Numbered from the stretch's first letter, positions 43,823-53,657 are shown. The stretch is 64,000 nt of DNA from Asparagopsis taxiformis (GCA_030407315.1 JALQPE010002092.1:1-64000); one strand, 5' to 3'. The notes: generated by a model from the letters alone, not told the origin. Made by a program: numbers and translations.

Positions 43823-45946
43823 TTGCCGTGCTTCATTCTTGTCAGACATATGATGCGTACTGTTCAGATGAATGGTGGTTCCAGCAACACCAGCCAATTC
43901 GTTCATACCCTTCAACCGATGTCCTTCGCTGACTTGATGCAAGGTTTGCTCTCAAAGCGTCACTTTGATAGAGATCGATCTTTGCAGCAGATCAGGCGTA
44001 GCGTATCAACATGGGACGAAAACCAAGTTTTCCAATTGCAACAAGATCTGCTTCGAGTAATGAACCAGCACGAGTCATGGGAACAGGCACACGGAGCAAT
44101 TCGCGCCGCTCAAGTCATTCTTCATGAACGCTCACTTGACAAGCAAGCAAATGTGGATGTAACATTTTCTGAACAGGCCCTCGAAATGTGTATCAAGTTG
44201 ATCGAGCATTCCGAAGCACGCATTCGCGAGGCTACCTCTCTTCTAATTGGTACTCTTGCGCATATCCTTGGCATCGCAGTTTGGCAAAAGATGGCACCTT
44301 GTCTTTTACAAAGAATAGAGGATAACTTTGAACTCGACGAAACCCAACGCCTCCTTGAAGCAGCGCGAATCGCGGGTCGGGACCTGGATCAGGCTGCTGC
44401 AGATGCAAAGCTCCATGGTCTTCAAATGGTACACGAGACGGAGGGTTGGCGCGGGCTCGAAACTATGTTGCTAGCCATGTCCGATCTCCTCAAAGGATGT
44501 GGTACGGAAATGCTTCTACCTGTTGTTGAGACCGGTGACATATGTCAAATTGAAGGTCTTTCCCTTCTGGTTTCCTATATCATTCGGGCGAAAGACCATC
44601 CAAATCGTTTTGTTCGTGAGGCTGGCTTGCGAGTGCTGGAAAGTTTTGCACTTTCCGGCGCCAATGCCAATCCAGGCAAACCGTCTGTAATTGTGGCTAC
44701 CTTGTCTAAATCCTGTATTATGGTTGTCATGGAAGGATTGCAAGATAACTGGAGTCAGGTTAGGTTTGCCGCCTCCATTGCTATCAGAACAGTTCTCAAT
44801 GCTATCAATGTCGACCAAAAGCGCTCCATGTATCCCGACTTGCTGCCGCGTATGTGCTTGAATAGACATTATGTAGCAGAGGGGGTTCGAGTGTTCAGTC
44901 AACAGACATGGAGATCTGTAATATCTGAGGATGGAAAGGTCTACCTGATTAAGCACATGGACAAGTGTATTTCTTACTATGAAAGCCAATGCATTGCCGA
45001 TAATCACGCTGTGCGGGAAGCAGCGTGTCAAGGATTTGGGGAGATAGCGATTAGGCTGGACAACGACAAAATTCGCGTCTTTGTACCTAGGATCATTGAC
45101 GCTCTGGAGGTTTGTTTCAAAGATGAGTCATGGCCTGTTCGTGATCATGCTTGTCGAGCACTCGCCGATGTGATTTCCCGCTTTCCCACTGAGGTGAAAC
45201 ATACAGGCAAACTGGCAGACTTGTACGATCTGTATGACGCACATTTAGCGGATAATATTGCTTCTGTGCGAAAGAATTGTGCTGAGGCAATAGTTAAAGC
45301 TTCTCGTGTATTTCCAGCGGATGATAATGCGTTTGGGATGAAGAAGTTGTTAGAAAGGTGCGAAGAACTAATGAAGAAGATTGACGAGCAGCCCGAACGA
45401 AGCTTCAATGGAACTAGTCGAGCGCGAGACCGGGACAGTGGTTACGGGTCAGCAAGCAAAGTTGCCAGGGACAATGATATTGATCTACACACTGGCCAGG
45501 TAATGTACAGCTGTGGTAGCTTGGCTCCAAAGTTGCGGCGTGGTGGAGGATGTATGGATCACGGCTTTTCGCGCGAGAAGGAAGCTTGGGAAGAGGCGGA
45601 TGGTGGTACGTTGTTGTGGGGCAGAATTGTAGAGTGTGGAGCAGGAGATGGACAGCTTGGCAGCGCAGCTCTAGGTACGTTTGTTGAAACGCTTGAAGCA
45701 GGATTTACAAAGAAGTTTGGACATGAAGATCAGCTTCTAGAGACAATGTTGACGACTTTGTCTCAAGTTGCGGATACGATAGCCAAAGGATATTGGACGC
45801 GGGAGCTGATGCCAAAGCTGGTACGAGTGCTAGAAGGTTGTCAGAAGTGGCCAAGCGCTCGAGTAGTTGACGCAGCCGCGGTTGCCATAAGATGTACAAG
45901 ACGTGCAGTTGGGTTCACTGAATATGTTGCTGCAAGGGACTGTTAA
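43823..45946 (+). CDS. HEAT/ARM-repeat protein, conserved but unnamed
   Basis: A 707-aa alpha-helical protein. Repeated helix pairs such as VREAACQGFGEIAIRL, WPVRDHACRALADVISRFP and NIASVRKNCAEAIVKASRVF are HEAT repeats, covering about residues 90-520. A less repetitive C-terminal 200 residues include a Gly-rich loop (KLRRGGGCMDHGF) and more helices. Such scaffolds bind other proteins; I cannot name the partner. The first methionines (residues 1-16) are poorly conserved-looking, so a start at the Met near 43919 (MSFADLMQGLL) is equally possible. It ends 21 bp from the convergent membrane-protein gene. The 390-bp spacer on its left shows nothing of note. Confidence 0.75.
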   Translation: MPCFILVRHMMRTVQMNGGSSNTSQFVHTLQPMSFADLMQGLLSKRHFDRDRSLQQIRRSVSTWDENQVFQLQQDLLRVMNQHESWEQAHGAIRAAQVILHERSLDKQANVDVTFSEQALEMCIKLIEHSEARIREATSLLIGTLAHILGIAVWQKMAPCLLQRIEDNFELDETQRLLEAARIAGRDLDQAAADAKLHGLQMVHETEGWRGLETMLLAMSDLLKGCGTEMLLPVVETGDICQIEGLSLLVSYIIRAKDHPNRFVREAGLRVLESFALSGANANPGKPSVIVATLSKSCIMVVMEGLQDNWSQVRFAASIAIRTVLNAINVDQKRSMYPDLLPRMCLNRHYVAEGVRVFSQQTWRSVISEDGKVYLIKHMDKCISYYESQCIADNHAVREAACQGFGEIAIRLDNDKIRVFVPRIIDALEVCFKDESWPVRDHACRALADVISRFPTEVKHTGKLADLYDLYDAHLADNIASVRKNCAEAIVKASRVFPADDNAFGMKKLLERCEELMKKIDEQPERSFNGTSRARDRDSGYGSASKVARDNDIDLHTGQVMYSCGSLAPKLRRGGGCMDHGFSREKEAWEEADGGTLLWGRIVECGAGDGQLGSAALGTFVETLEAGFTKKFGHEDQLLETMLTTLSQVADTIAKGYWTRELMPKLVRVLEGCQKWPSARVVDAAAVAIRCTRRAVGFTEYVAARDC

Positions 45947-45967
45947 CAACATATGATTATTGTTTCC

Positions 45968-47335
45968 TCATTTTGCTACTGTTACGCGATTGACGCCATT
46001 ATTACTTTCAACGTGCAATACCGCATGTGGCAATTCCTCGTGTGCCTCATCCACCTCTGTGGAATCCACCAGCTCCGTCTCCCGTTCCATCTTCTCTTGC
46101 AACCACCGCCCATATGCCAACTCCACTTTGTAAATCCCGGTATCTTCCAGGAAGTACCACATCACACAGTAAACTATAATAAGTGTAATAAGAGTTGATC
46201 CGAACAGCCAAAGTGCCCACACTTTCACTGTTGCTTCAGTCCTCCCCTGTAATGGAATATCGACTGTTTGCGTTGCAAAAGTATCTCTCATTGCTCTGGG
46301 TAACGTAAAGAATGACGCCAGAGTGAGGAAAAAAGTCTCTTCAACGGTAAATCCAGACTTTGCTGAGTTTGCTGTCAACAGCGCTACTCCCATCAATGAG
46401 TTAACTTGGTTCGAAAACATAATTCTTACGAACAACGATTCATCATTGGAGCTGGGCAAGATTCGAAATACCTCTGTCTGATTGTCAGATAAGCGATAAC
46501 AACCTATGACGTTGGAGTCCAACTCTTCAGTGCCTTCTAGGTCATACAGAACATTGCGGATACAGGAAATATTTGCCCCCTGCACTTGGATGACGTTTTC
46601 AAGCTTTGTCAAAATTCCGGAGGAAACGGTGGTATTGGCAGAGAAACCGCGCTCCTCGATGAAGTCAAATTCAGCGCTAAAAGAGCCCTCGTCAGGTTCA
46701 TTGACATTTTCCGAACAAAGCGCTAGACCGCGTCTTGAATCACATCGTAAACCAATCTCACTTGGATCACCAATTCGTTCAGCCTCCGTCTGATTGCCGG
46801 GGCACCATAATCCATTGAAAACATCACCATCAGCCGTGTTCGCAGTAATTGGTAAAATGGGGTGATAGTGCAAGAGTCCGTCTTGCAACCTATAGCACAC
46901 CCCTGCAAGATTGCTTAATCTCTCAGATGCCATATCAAGTAGAATGGGGCTGAAACGGCCATTGGCAGATTCCAAGCTTTCGAAACTGTTCCACGTAGCT
47001 ACTTCCACATCCTCAGATACAATCACAACCCTCGACCCAGATCCCAGTTCCAAGGCAATATCGAAGGTTATCGAAAACAAATACGCCAACAAAACTACCA
47101 CGCCACCTAGTGTATAGGTGAATGGTATTCTGACAGAGCCGCCGGATCGCCTGGAGAACAGTGATGTTATCCGCGGCATGTAGAGCAAGCCATTTTTATG
47201 CAAGCTTCGATAGGCGAAATACTCTAGAAACCGACGAGCAATGGCGGGCCACAGCAGAGATGTCGATATGGCCAGCACGAGGTACCTGATGAGGTTGAAG
47301 ATGTTAGTGTCCACACCGACACCAACTTCCTCCAT
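45968..47335 (-). CDS. Membrane-protein paralogue A (unknown family)
   Basis: A 455-aa protein with predicted membrane spans at about residues 14-32 (LIRYLVLAISTSLLWPAI), 73-92 (LGGVVVLLAYLFSI) and near residue 405 (ALWLFGSTLITLIIVYCVMW). Between the second and third spans lies a long extracytoplasmic-looking domain with several Asn-X-Ser/Thr sites and about eight cysteines (CYRLQDG, CPGNQTEAE, CIRNVLYDLEG, CYRLSDNQTE), suggesting a disulfide-rich glycosylated ectodomain. The tail is acidic and cytosolic-looking. No known family recognised. It is head-to-head with a close paralogue at 47920-49266, with identical first 124 residues. Confidence 0.75.
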   Translation of the reverse strand: MEEVGVGVDTNIFNLIRYLVLAISTSLLWPAIARRFLEYFAYRSLHKNGLLYMPRITSLFSRRSGGSVRIPFTYTLGGVVVLLAYLFSITFDIALELGSGSRVVIVSEDVEVATWNSFESLESANGRFSPILLDMASERLSNLAGVCYRLQDGLLHYHPILPITANTADGDVFNGLWCPGNQTEAERIGDPSEIGLRCDSRRGLALCSENVNEPDEGSFSAEFDFIEERGFSANTTVSSGILTKLENVIQVQGANISCIRNVLYDLEGTEELDSNVIGCYRLSDNQTEVFRILPSSNDESLFVRIMFSNQVNSLMGVALLTANSAKSGFTVEETFFLTLASFFTLPRAMRDTFATQTVDIPLQGRTEATVKVWALWLFGSTLITLIIVYCVMWYFLEDTGIYKVELAYGRWLQEKMERETELVDSTEVDEAHEELPHAVLHVESNNGVNRVTVAK

Positions 47336-47359
47336 AGTGATCTCTGCTGTGTTCCTGCA
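46964..47359 (-). repeat. Left arm of a 396-bp identical inverted repeat
   Basis: Reverse complement of 47896-48291, identical at every base I compared. It covers 24 bp upstream of the start codon plus the first 124 codons. At its inner-gene end identity drops abruptly (GAATCTGCC then AATGG versus CGTGG). The spacer between arms is 536 bp and not repeated. Confidence 0.9.
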
Positions 47360-47895
47360 GATGCAAGTACAATACTCATCAATAGTTAAAACTTTAGCTG
47401 TGGAATACCCTTTCTTGACGAATTTAAGACAGTATTGCGACTAAGATGCAGGGAAGATGATGTGTGGAAGTTCTTGTTTAATAAGTCATCTCGTCGGAGA
47501 AAAAAGTTGTGGAATCAGACATTGTCAATCTTTGCATTGTACTGTACCCTAAGTGTCGACATCCCAAAAATGGGCTGATGTATTCGGTAAGCCCTTTTCT
47601 CAGATTGGCAACTGTTCGTGGTAACCAAGGGAACGTCCAACACATTCTCTAGTGAATTGTATCCAACATCGCAAATGATTTATTTCTTTGATACAAATTG
47701 GTCGCTTGTCATCGCACCGTTTGAAATCGGACTCGTGACAAACGCGAGCAGTAAGTTACAACTTGGAAGTTATATATCGTCTTTGCGTACTGATTTGGGA
47801 TGGCTTCGCTCACGCAGCACATTATATCATGTCTTCGTTCAGCGTTTCGAGAGCGGCCGTTCCTTAGCTCATCAACCTTCGAATAGCATTGCACG

Positions 47896-48291
47896 TGCAG
47901 GAACACAGCAGAGATCACTATGGAGGAAGTTGGTGTCGGTGTGGACACTAACATCTTCAACCTCATCAGGTACCTCGTGCTGGCCATATCGACATCTCTG
48001 CTGTGGCCCGCCATTGCTCGTCGGTTTCTAGAGTATTTCGCCTATCGAAGCTTGCATAAAAATGGCTTGCTCTACATGCCGCGGATAACATCACTGTTCT
48101 CCAGGCGATCCGGCGGCTCTGTCAGAATACCATTCACCTATACACTAGGTGGCGTGGTAGTTTTGTTGGCGTATTTGTTTTCGATAACCTTCGATATTGC
48201 CTTGGAACTGGGATCTGGGTCGAGGGTTGTGATTGTATCTGAGGATGTGGAAGTAGCTACGTGGAACAGTTTCGAAAGCTTGGAATCTGCC
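47896..48291 (+). repeat. Right arm of the 396-bp identical inverted repeat
   Basis: Partner of 46964-47359. The sharp ends of identity inside otherwise diverged paralogues indicate recent gene conversion rather than whole-gene duplication. Confidence 0.9.
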
Positions 48292-49266
48292 CGTGGTCGT
48301 TACAGCTCTATCCTTTGGGGACTTGCTGTAGAACGAGTACACAATCTTGCAGGGGTGTGCTATAGGTTGCAAGACGGACTTTTGCACTATCATCCTATTC
48401 TCCCGAATACGGTCAATACAACTGATGGTATTACTATTGTCGGTCTTTGGTGCCCTGGCAATCAGACAGAGGCTGAACGAATTGGTGATCCAAATGAGAT
48501 CGGGCTTCGATGCGATTCCGAGGGAGGTCGACCTCGATGTGCTAGAGCTAGTTTTGACCCTGAAAATGTTTCATTCAATTCGCCGTTCACTATCCTAGAC
48601 CACCGTCCAATGTCTTCAAATGTCACTTCGTTTACCACCATTATTAGTCAAGTTGAGGTTGTCTTGGACGTGCAAGGGACAAATATTTCTTGTGTCCGTA
48701 ATGTCCGGTACAATGCGGAAGGTACTGCGGAAGTACATTCTAATGTGTTGGGCTGCTATCGGATATCAGAAAATGAAACGGAGGTATTGCAAATCTCTAT
48801 CACGTCTGAAAACAGAGCCGAATTTACGAGAGAGTTTCGTTCACCTATAGCGGACGCACTAATCGGACTAGACATCGTAGTGTCCAGCGCGTCTCGATCG
48901 GATTTCACCATGGAAAATGGGCTTTTCGTCATTTTGGCATCATTCTTTGCGTTGCCCAGAGCAATGACCGACACGTTTGCAACGAGAATGACCAGCGTTC
49001 CCGTACGAAGCAAGACGGAGGCTACGGTTAAAGTGTGGGCACTGTGGCTGTTCGGATCAACTCTTGTGACACTAATTGTCGCCTATTGGCTGATGTGGTA
49101 CCTCCTGAAAGATGACGGAATATACAAAGTGGAACGTGCCTACGGACGGTGGTTGGAGGAGAAGACGGCTCAGACGGATTCAGCACAGGCGGAGCCAGAG
49201 GTCGTGCTGCGCGTGGAGAAGCACATTGGGCGCAACCGTTTTACGGTAAGTCATCGCGACACATAG
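47920..49266 (+). CDS. Membrane-protein paralogue B (unknown family)
   Basis: 448 aa, same architecture as paralogue A: two N-terminal spans, a Cys-containing ectodomain (CYRLQDGLLHYHP, CPGNQTEAER, CVRNVRYNAEG, CYRISENETE), a third span (WALWLFGSTLVTLIVAYWLM) and a short cytosolic tail. Residues 1-124 are identical to A, after which the two diverge to about two-thirds identity, with the cysteines and glycosylation sites largely kept. The ectodomain therefore appears to diversify while the membrane-anchor half is homogenised. It may be a receptor or surface protein; no family match is recognised. It ends 73 bp from the convergent IDO-like fusion gene. Confidence 0.75.
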   Translation: MEEVGVGVDTNIFNLIRYLVLAISTSLLWPAIARRFLEYFAYRSLHKNGLLYMPRITSLFSRRSGGSVRIPFTYTLGGVVVLLAYLFSITFDIALELGSGSRVVIVSEDVEVATWNSFESLESARGRYSSILWGLAVERVHNLAGVCYRLQDGLLHYHPILPNTVNTTDGITIVGLWCPGNQTEAERIGDPNEIGLRCDSEGGRPRCARASFDPENVSFNSPFTILDHRPMSSNVTSFTTIISQVEVVLDVQGTNISCVRNVRYNAEGTAEVHSNVLGCYRISENETEVLQISITSENRAEFTREFRSPIADALIGLDIVVSSASRSDFTMENGLFVILASFFALPRAMTDTFATRMTSVPVRSKTEATVKVWALWLFGSTLVTLIVAYWLMWYLLKDDGIYKVERAYGRWLEEKTAQTDSAQAEPEVVLRVEKHIGRNRFTVSHRDT

Positions 49267-49339
49267 CTCAGCGCGTGCGAGACGCGTGCCAGTAATTCAT
49301 ATTGGACCAACAGTTATTCCACACACTGCCCTCAATTTG

Positions 49340-52300
49340 TTACTGCTGGCCTGGCAGTTGTTTGTAACTATCAGCCACGCTGTCTACAAGTGTCTGCAAT
49401 ACTTTGGCTATCATTATGGTGCATGTGTCTCGAAATCCAATACCGCGTAGAGACTGCTCCAATCCTTCTTCAACATGTCTCTGAACCGTTACGCACATTT
49501 CTACAATTGTTTCCATAAAGGCACTCATCTGCATCAAGAAGGCTTCTGCCTCACCGCCTCCCAATGCGCCGTCCAACCGCTTCTGGGAAACCCACTCTTC
49601 CCGAATGCTTCTCACTTGTTCCAACGCAATTTCTCCATTGACTCTACCCGTCGTCGTCGTCCCGTCACATGAGAGCGATAATATCATCTCACATAATCTT
49701 TCGTCACGTAAATATTTTTCAAGCACTCCAAATATCTCTGGCTCGTATCGCGTCCAAACTCGCTCGCACAATCCGGCCACACCGGCCGGGCTTGAAATAT
49801 ATGACTTGTATTCCAGAAATGCAGCAGGTTCCTGAAGCTCTGGGAATACATTCCAGTCCAACATATACACAGATTTGTGCTCCATTACATCGTACATCAG
49901 AGGTAAACTCCACTGTTTCATAAACGACTTGATTCTTTCACTTGATTTCGGAAACGTTTCCAGATAACCAATCTTGTATGGAGTTACCATTGACATCACG
50001 CGCAAGTTCTCAGTTCCATGTGCCAAATTAAAATCAGCTGTCATGTCACGTCCTCCCTTGTCCAGCAGCAGCTTGGGTCCACCAGGGTGCACCGGTAAGT
50101 AACTGCTAATATCGTATACGCATTTGTGGAATATCACCCAACAAGACTTTGCCGTTCGGTGCTCAGCAATTTGGGAAGCAGTGAACGTCTTATTGAACAC
50201 TATCGGTTTTCCACTGAAATATGCGTCAATGTGTAGTCGCTTCTCCGCTACCATGCGGTCTGCATACTCTACAGCAGAACTCTCAAAGTCCACACCATTA
50301 CTCAGACCTGCAAACCGTTTCACAGCAGACGCAATAATACTTCTCACCAGTGGCTCTAGTTCAGGCCGCCCACACGCATATACGTGCGCACCGGCTGTAA
50401 TCATTTTCCAAAGCTTCTCATGCAACATATAATTTTCTTCAAACAACCCTGGGATTCGCTTCTTTGTGCCCGGTTGGAATGATAGATGTTCCTCGGACGC
50501 ATCCATATCAAAATCAGCATTCTCTTGTGAACAGGCGATAGACAGCTCAACCACTTTCTCTTTGCACACTGCTTCTTCAACTTCTTCCTTATACGGAATA
50601 TGCTGCGGTGATTTGATGCCAAGCACCAGCCATGCATTCCTGTTTGTGTTCCCTTCCTTTGACTTGTCGTTAATAAGCTCCTTCAGGTACGCCCTGAATG
50701 GTGCGAGGCCAGTGCCCAACGCAAACATGACGATTGGAGCATTTGGGTCGTCAGGGAGATGGAAATCCAGCTCCGGCTCTACCCTTAGCAATATTTCTTG
50801 TCCAGGTTTGCGTTGCGAGAGATAATGGGACGAGACACCGTTTAGAACACGATTGGGTTTTTCAGTGTTTCTTGCAATGTTGCAAACCACTTGCGAGCGG
50901 GCAATAGCCTTGGCAGTAAGATTCTTCACATTATGAACTTGCGGCTTAGAAAGTAAGTCACACATCTTCTTCATTGTACTTCTTGTAGTTCTATTCATAG
51001 CTGTAGTGTTTTCTCGCGTCCAGTTCCTTGCTTCTTTCTTGTTACCATTCATGTTTGATTCATCACTCTCCGGCCTATGTACTTTGGTGTTTGCATCCAT
51101 ATTCTCCCTTGCTTCAGCATCTTCACATAACGTAACATATCGCCTTAAATAGTTGTGTGAATCCTGCAGGAGGGGTTGCTCACCATTCAGCGGACTTTTC
51201 CGGTACCAAGGAATCCTTCCATGTTTAAATGAAAGCATGGTTTTTGCTTCATAGTGCACCTTTCCAACCACGACCTCGACTGAGTTTGGCGTAGTCTTCA
51301 AGTTTGACGCAATAGAATACGTATATGGTCGCAGTGGATCTAAAACGAAGTCTATATGCGGCAAAATAGGGAGAGGTGAAACGTTGGTCACGTCTTCGAC
51401 AATAGATAGAGCAATTGGAACATTACACGCCCTCTCTTCCATCAGGAATGCAAGCAGTGCTGGGTTAGTGATGGGTAAAATGTCAGCAATCCTTGCTCCT
51501 AGCGTGGAGTTCAGAGGCTGAAGTGTAGCGATGCGGAAGAAAAGCTCGGCTTTGAGCTGAACACTTCCCCCCGTTGTTTTTCGAAAGTGATCAATTCGGC
51601 GCTCAGCTAGTGCAGTTATCCACGCTGGTTGCTTCACTTCCAAAATATCATCAGGAGACATTCTAAAGACATCCAGTGCTTCACGCACAAGTGAATCAGA
51701 GTTTTCGGGTAAAATCGAAATGCGATCTCCTGGTTCGTACACCAATGCACCTTGAGTATCAATAATAAGGCTAATCGTATCATCGTTCTCCGAAGAACGA
51801 CAAGACTGAACAACACCAACAAAGAAGTTTTCTTCGCAAATCTGGAGGCGCTCTTGCATTGCAGAAGAAAGCAACTTGTTTATCATTATCCATGGGCGTT
51901 GCTGCCACTTTGGTGTCTCGGTACCGCTGGCAGTAGCAGGTCGCCCAACTTTAATGCCAACCTCGATGATACCACTGATCCTAATTCGATGCTTTCCGAG
52001 CAACCCGTGCTCACCTGCATAGGTATGTAAAGCTCTCCGAAATATGTTGAGGAGATCTTCATGAACAGAGTGATCTTGGGTAGATATGTACTCAAAGACA
52101 TCAACTTTTTCCACCTGTTCAAAAAAGTCGCGATGAAGTTTAGGAAACCATTGACGGTCCTCCTTCCACATGACACCCAATTGTGAGCTGTACTTTTTTC
52201 TGCCAAAAAACACATCTAACAAGTGGAAACTGGGATTGAGCAATCCAGAGGCTGTTTTCTCGCCAGGCAACACTGGGTGGGCTACTGCACCAACACATCG

Positions 52301-53137
52301 GTTGAATTCGACGCAATCTAGATATTTGGAACTGAGTGGCCTGAAATCGGAACTGACGAAAGAGGCAATCATTTTCTCTATGACTTTCACGAGGCGAACG
52401 AGTTGGTGTTTGAGTGCAGCATGATCATTGCGTAAAACGGCATTGTGTGCAGATGCAATAATAAATGGTAATGGGCGGGCGGCAGCTTCGACACCAAACG
52501 TGGAGGTTAAGAAATTGCGCTCAGTGAGAGCGCCTGTAAGCATGACTCTGGGAACAGTTTGTGACCACGGGTCGGTGATGTGCTCTGTTCGAAGGAGCAG
52601 AGGTGGCGGTAGGGTATGAGGAATAATATCAAAGTTGTAATAGAGAAGATCAAAAGTTGAAAAGGAGACGGTTGGGTTTCCAAGGCGAGCATTGATTTGT
52701 TTCCATGGGTCGAGGACATGGTCTGGAACTGGGAGATAGGCAATATTTGCGATTGCATGGGCAATAGCACCGAGAGAGGCATTGGCGGAAAGAAGATGAA
52801 CATCCTGGAGGTGTGTTACGGAGAGACGGGGCAATGCGGAGAGAAAAGACGACCATTTGGAAGATTTGCAGAAGGATGGAAGCATTTGTGCTGCTTTGGT
52901 CCAGGCATCAAATGGGGGCGGGGAAGCGGGAGCGGTTGGTGCGGTAGGAAGCCATTGTTGAAAGAAAGAAAAGCGATCTGCTGTTGACTTGGGTCGAGGC
53001 GAGTGAGAAAGGCGTGCACGGGGGAGACGATTGCGGTTGAAGACATGGAGGTTATGGAGCGGCGGCGAAAACGCGAGGTAGCACCAGTCGCGACATGAGC
53101 ATGTTGGAAAGAGAAAGGATGGGTCGGAATGATGCAA
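49340..53137 (-). CDS. Fusion: indoleamine-dioxygenase-like heme domain + FAD/NAD(P)H reductase + cytochrome b5
   Basis: A 1,265-aa intronless ORF. About residues 84-432 resemble indoleamine 2,3-dioxygenase: LPRLSVTHLQ, RLGNPTVSFSTFDLLYYN and VEAAARPLPFIIASAHNAVL, with a candidate proximal heme His at about 383 (GKHRIRI) before TASGTE. About 434-960 is a CPR-type FAD/NADPH module without an FMN flavodoxin domain: YEPGDRISILPEN, the FAD motif RPYTYSIAS (603-611), GVSSHYLS, NADPH motif GTGLAPFRAYLKE (808-820) and CGRPE (922-926), with a hydrophilic insertion at about 645-765. About 984-1060 is cytochrome b5 with HPGG (His 1017) and AHGTENL (His 1040). The last 200 residues are helical and unassigned. 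Domain order suggests electrons pass from NAD(P)H via FAD and b5 to the heme domain. The substrate is unknown. The N-terminal about 80 residues are Ser/Pro/Arg-rich and could be a targeting region. Confidence 0.8.
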   Translation of the reverse strand: MHHSDPSFLFPTCSCRDWCYLAFSPPLHNLHVFNRNRLPRARLSHSPRPKSTADRFSFFQQWLPTAPTAPASPPPFDAWTKAAQMLPSFCKSSKWSSFLSALPRLSVTHLQDVHLLSANASLGAIAHAIANIAYLPVPDHVLDPWKQINARLGNPTVSFSTFDLLYYNFDIIPHTLPPPLLLRTEHITDPWSQTVPRVMLTGALTERNFLTSTFGVEAAARPLPFIIASAHNAVLRNDHAALKHQLVRLVKVIEKMIASFVSSDFRPLSSKYLDCVEFNRCVGAVAHPVLPGEKTASGLLNPSFHLLDVFFGRKKYSSQLGVMWKEDRQWFPKLHRDFFEQVEKVDVFEYISTQDHSVHEDLLNIFRRALHTYAGEHGLLGKHRIRISGIIEVGIKVGRPATASGTETPKWQQRPWIMINKLLSSAMQERLQICEENFFVGVVQSCRSSENDDTISLIIDTQGALVYEPGDRISILPENSDSLVREALDVFRMSPDDILEVKQPAWITALAERRIDHFRKTTGGSVQLKAELFFRIATLQPLNSTLGARIADILPITNPALLAFLMEERACNVPIALSIVEDVTNVSPLPILPHIDFVLDPLRPYTYSIASNLKTTPNSVEVVVGKVHYEAKTMLSFKHGRIPWYRKSPLNGEQPLLQDSHNYLRRYVTLCEDAEARENMDANTKVHRPESDESNMNGNKKEARNWTRENTTAMNRTTRSTMKKMCDLLSKPQVHNVKNLTAKAIARSQVVCNIARNTEKPNRVLNGVSSHYLSQRKPGQEILLRVEPELDFHLPDDPNAPIVMFALGTGLAPFRAYLKELINDKSKEGNTNRNAWLVLGIKSPQHIPYKEEVEEAVCKEKVVELSIACSQENADFDMDASEEHLSFQPGTKKRIPGLFEENYMLHEKLWKMITAGAHVYACGRPELEPLVRSIIASAVKRFAGLSNGVDFESSAVEYADRMVAEKRLHIDAYFSGKPIVFNKTFTASQIAEHRTAKSCWVIFHKCVYDISSYLPVHPGGPKLLLDKGGRDMTADFNLAHGTENLRVMSMVTPYKIGYLETFPKSSERIKSFMKQWSLPLMYDVMEHKSVYMLDWNVFPELQEPAAFLEYKSYISSPAGVAGLCERVWTRYEPEIFGVLEKYLRDERLCEMILSLSCDGTTTTGRVNGEIALEQVRSIREEWVSQKRLDGALGGGEAEAFLMQMSAFMETIVEMCVTVQRHVEEGLEQSLRGIGFRDTCTIMIAKVLQTLVDSVADSYKQLPGQQ

Positions 53138-53657
53138 GCGGGATTAGAAAGAGCCGATACGACATGATCTCTGGTCCATCGTCCTGAAGGGGAACACTTG
53201 CCATAAATTGGTAGGCTACCGTGCACGCGGCTGCAGCATTATCGCAGGAGGATTTAGAATGTACGGGTAGAATGTTGTCAATTGTATCTTGCACGCGTAA
53301 TCGGTCCAGACGGACCATTCTTTACAGGCCAATCATTTACGCCATTTCATTGGACGTATCTTACACACGTGTCAGCGACGCCGAAGATCCTGCGTCGTGT
53401 TTAGAGCCGAGAGGGTATTGAAAAAATCCAGAAAAATATTAGTCGACAGCAAGGTGGCCGTCATACCTCCGCCCCTTCTCAACACGCACATTAAACCCTA
53501 CGCTAGCTAATCATCTCCGCTTTGACGAGTGCCCGATTGCACACGGTCAGTATCCCATCAAGTTTGAGGAGTGATGACAGTAATTGTTTGTGCAAACCAA
53601 ACCAAATTTACCATCATTGCTAGAGCATGTAACTTCGTAGAGCGATGAGTGAAGCCG
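53138..53657. other. Intergenic region upstream of the fusion gene
   Basis: 520 bp holding the presumed promoter of the IDO-like fusion (leftward) and the 3' flank of the membrane-protein gene on its right. No TATA box or repeat seen. Confidence 0.4.

Noticed and set aside
47709..48014. 101-codon minus ORF between the paralogues (and its twin at 47241-47444)
   Set aside because: Antisense shadow of the 396-bp inverted repeat; present in both arms only because the DNA is duplicated.
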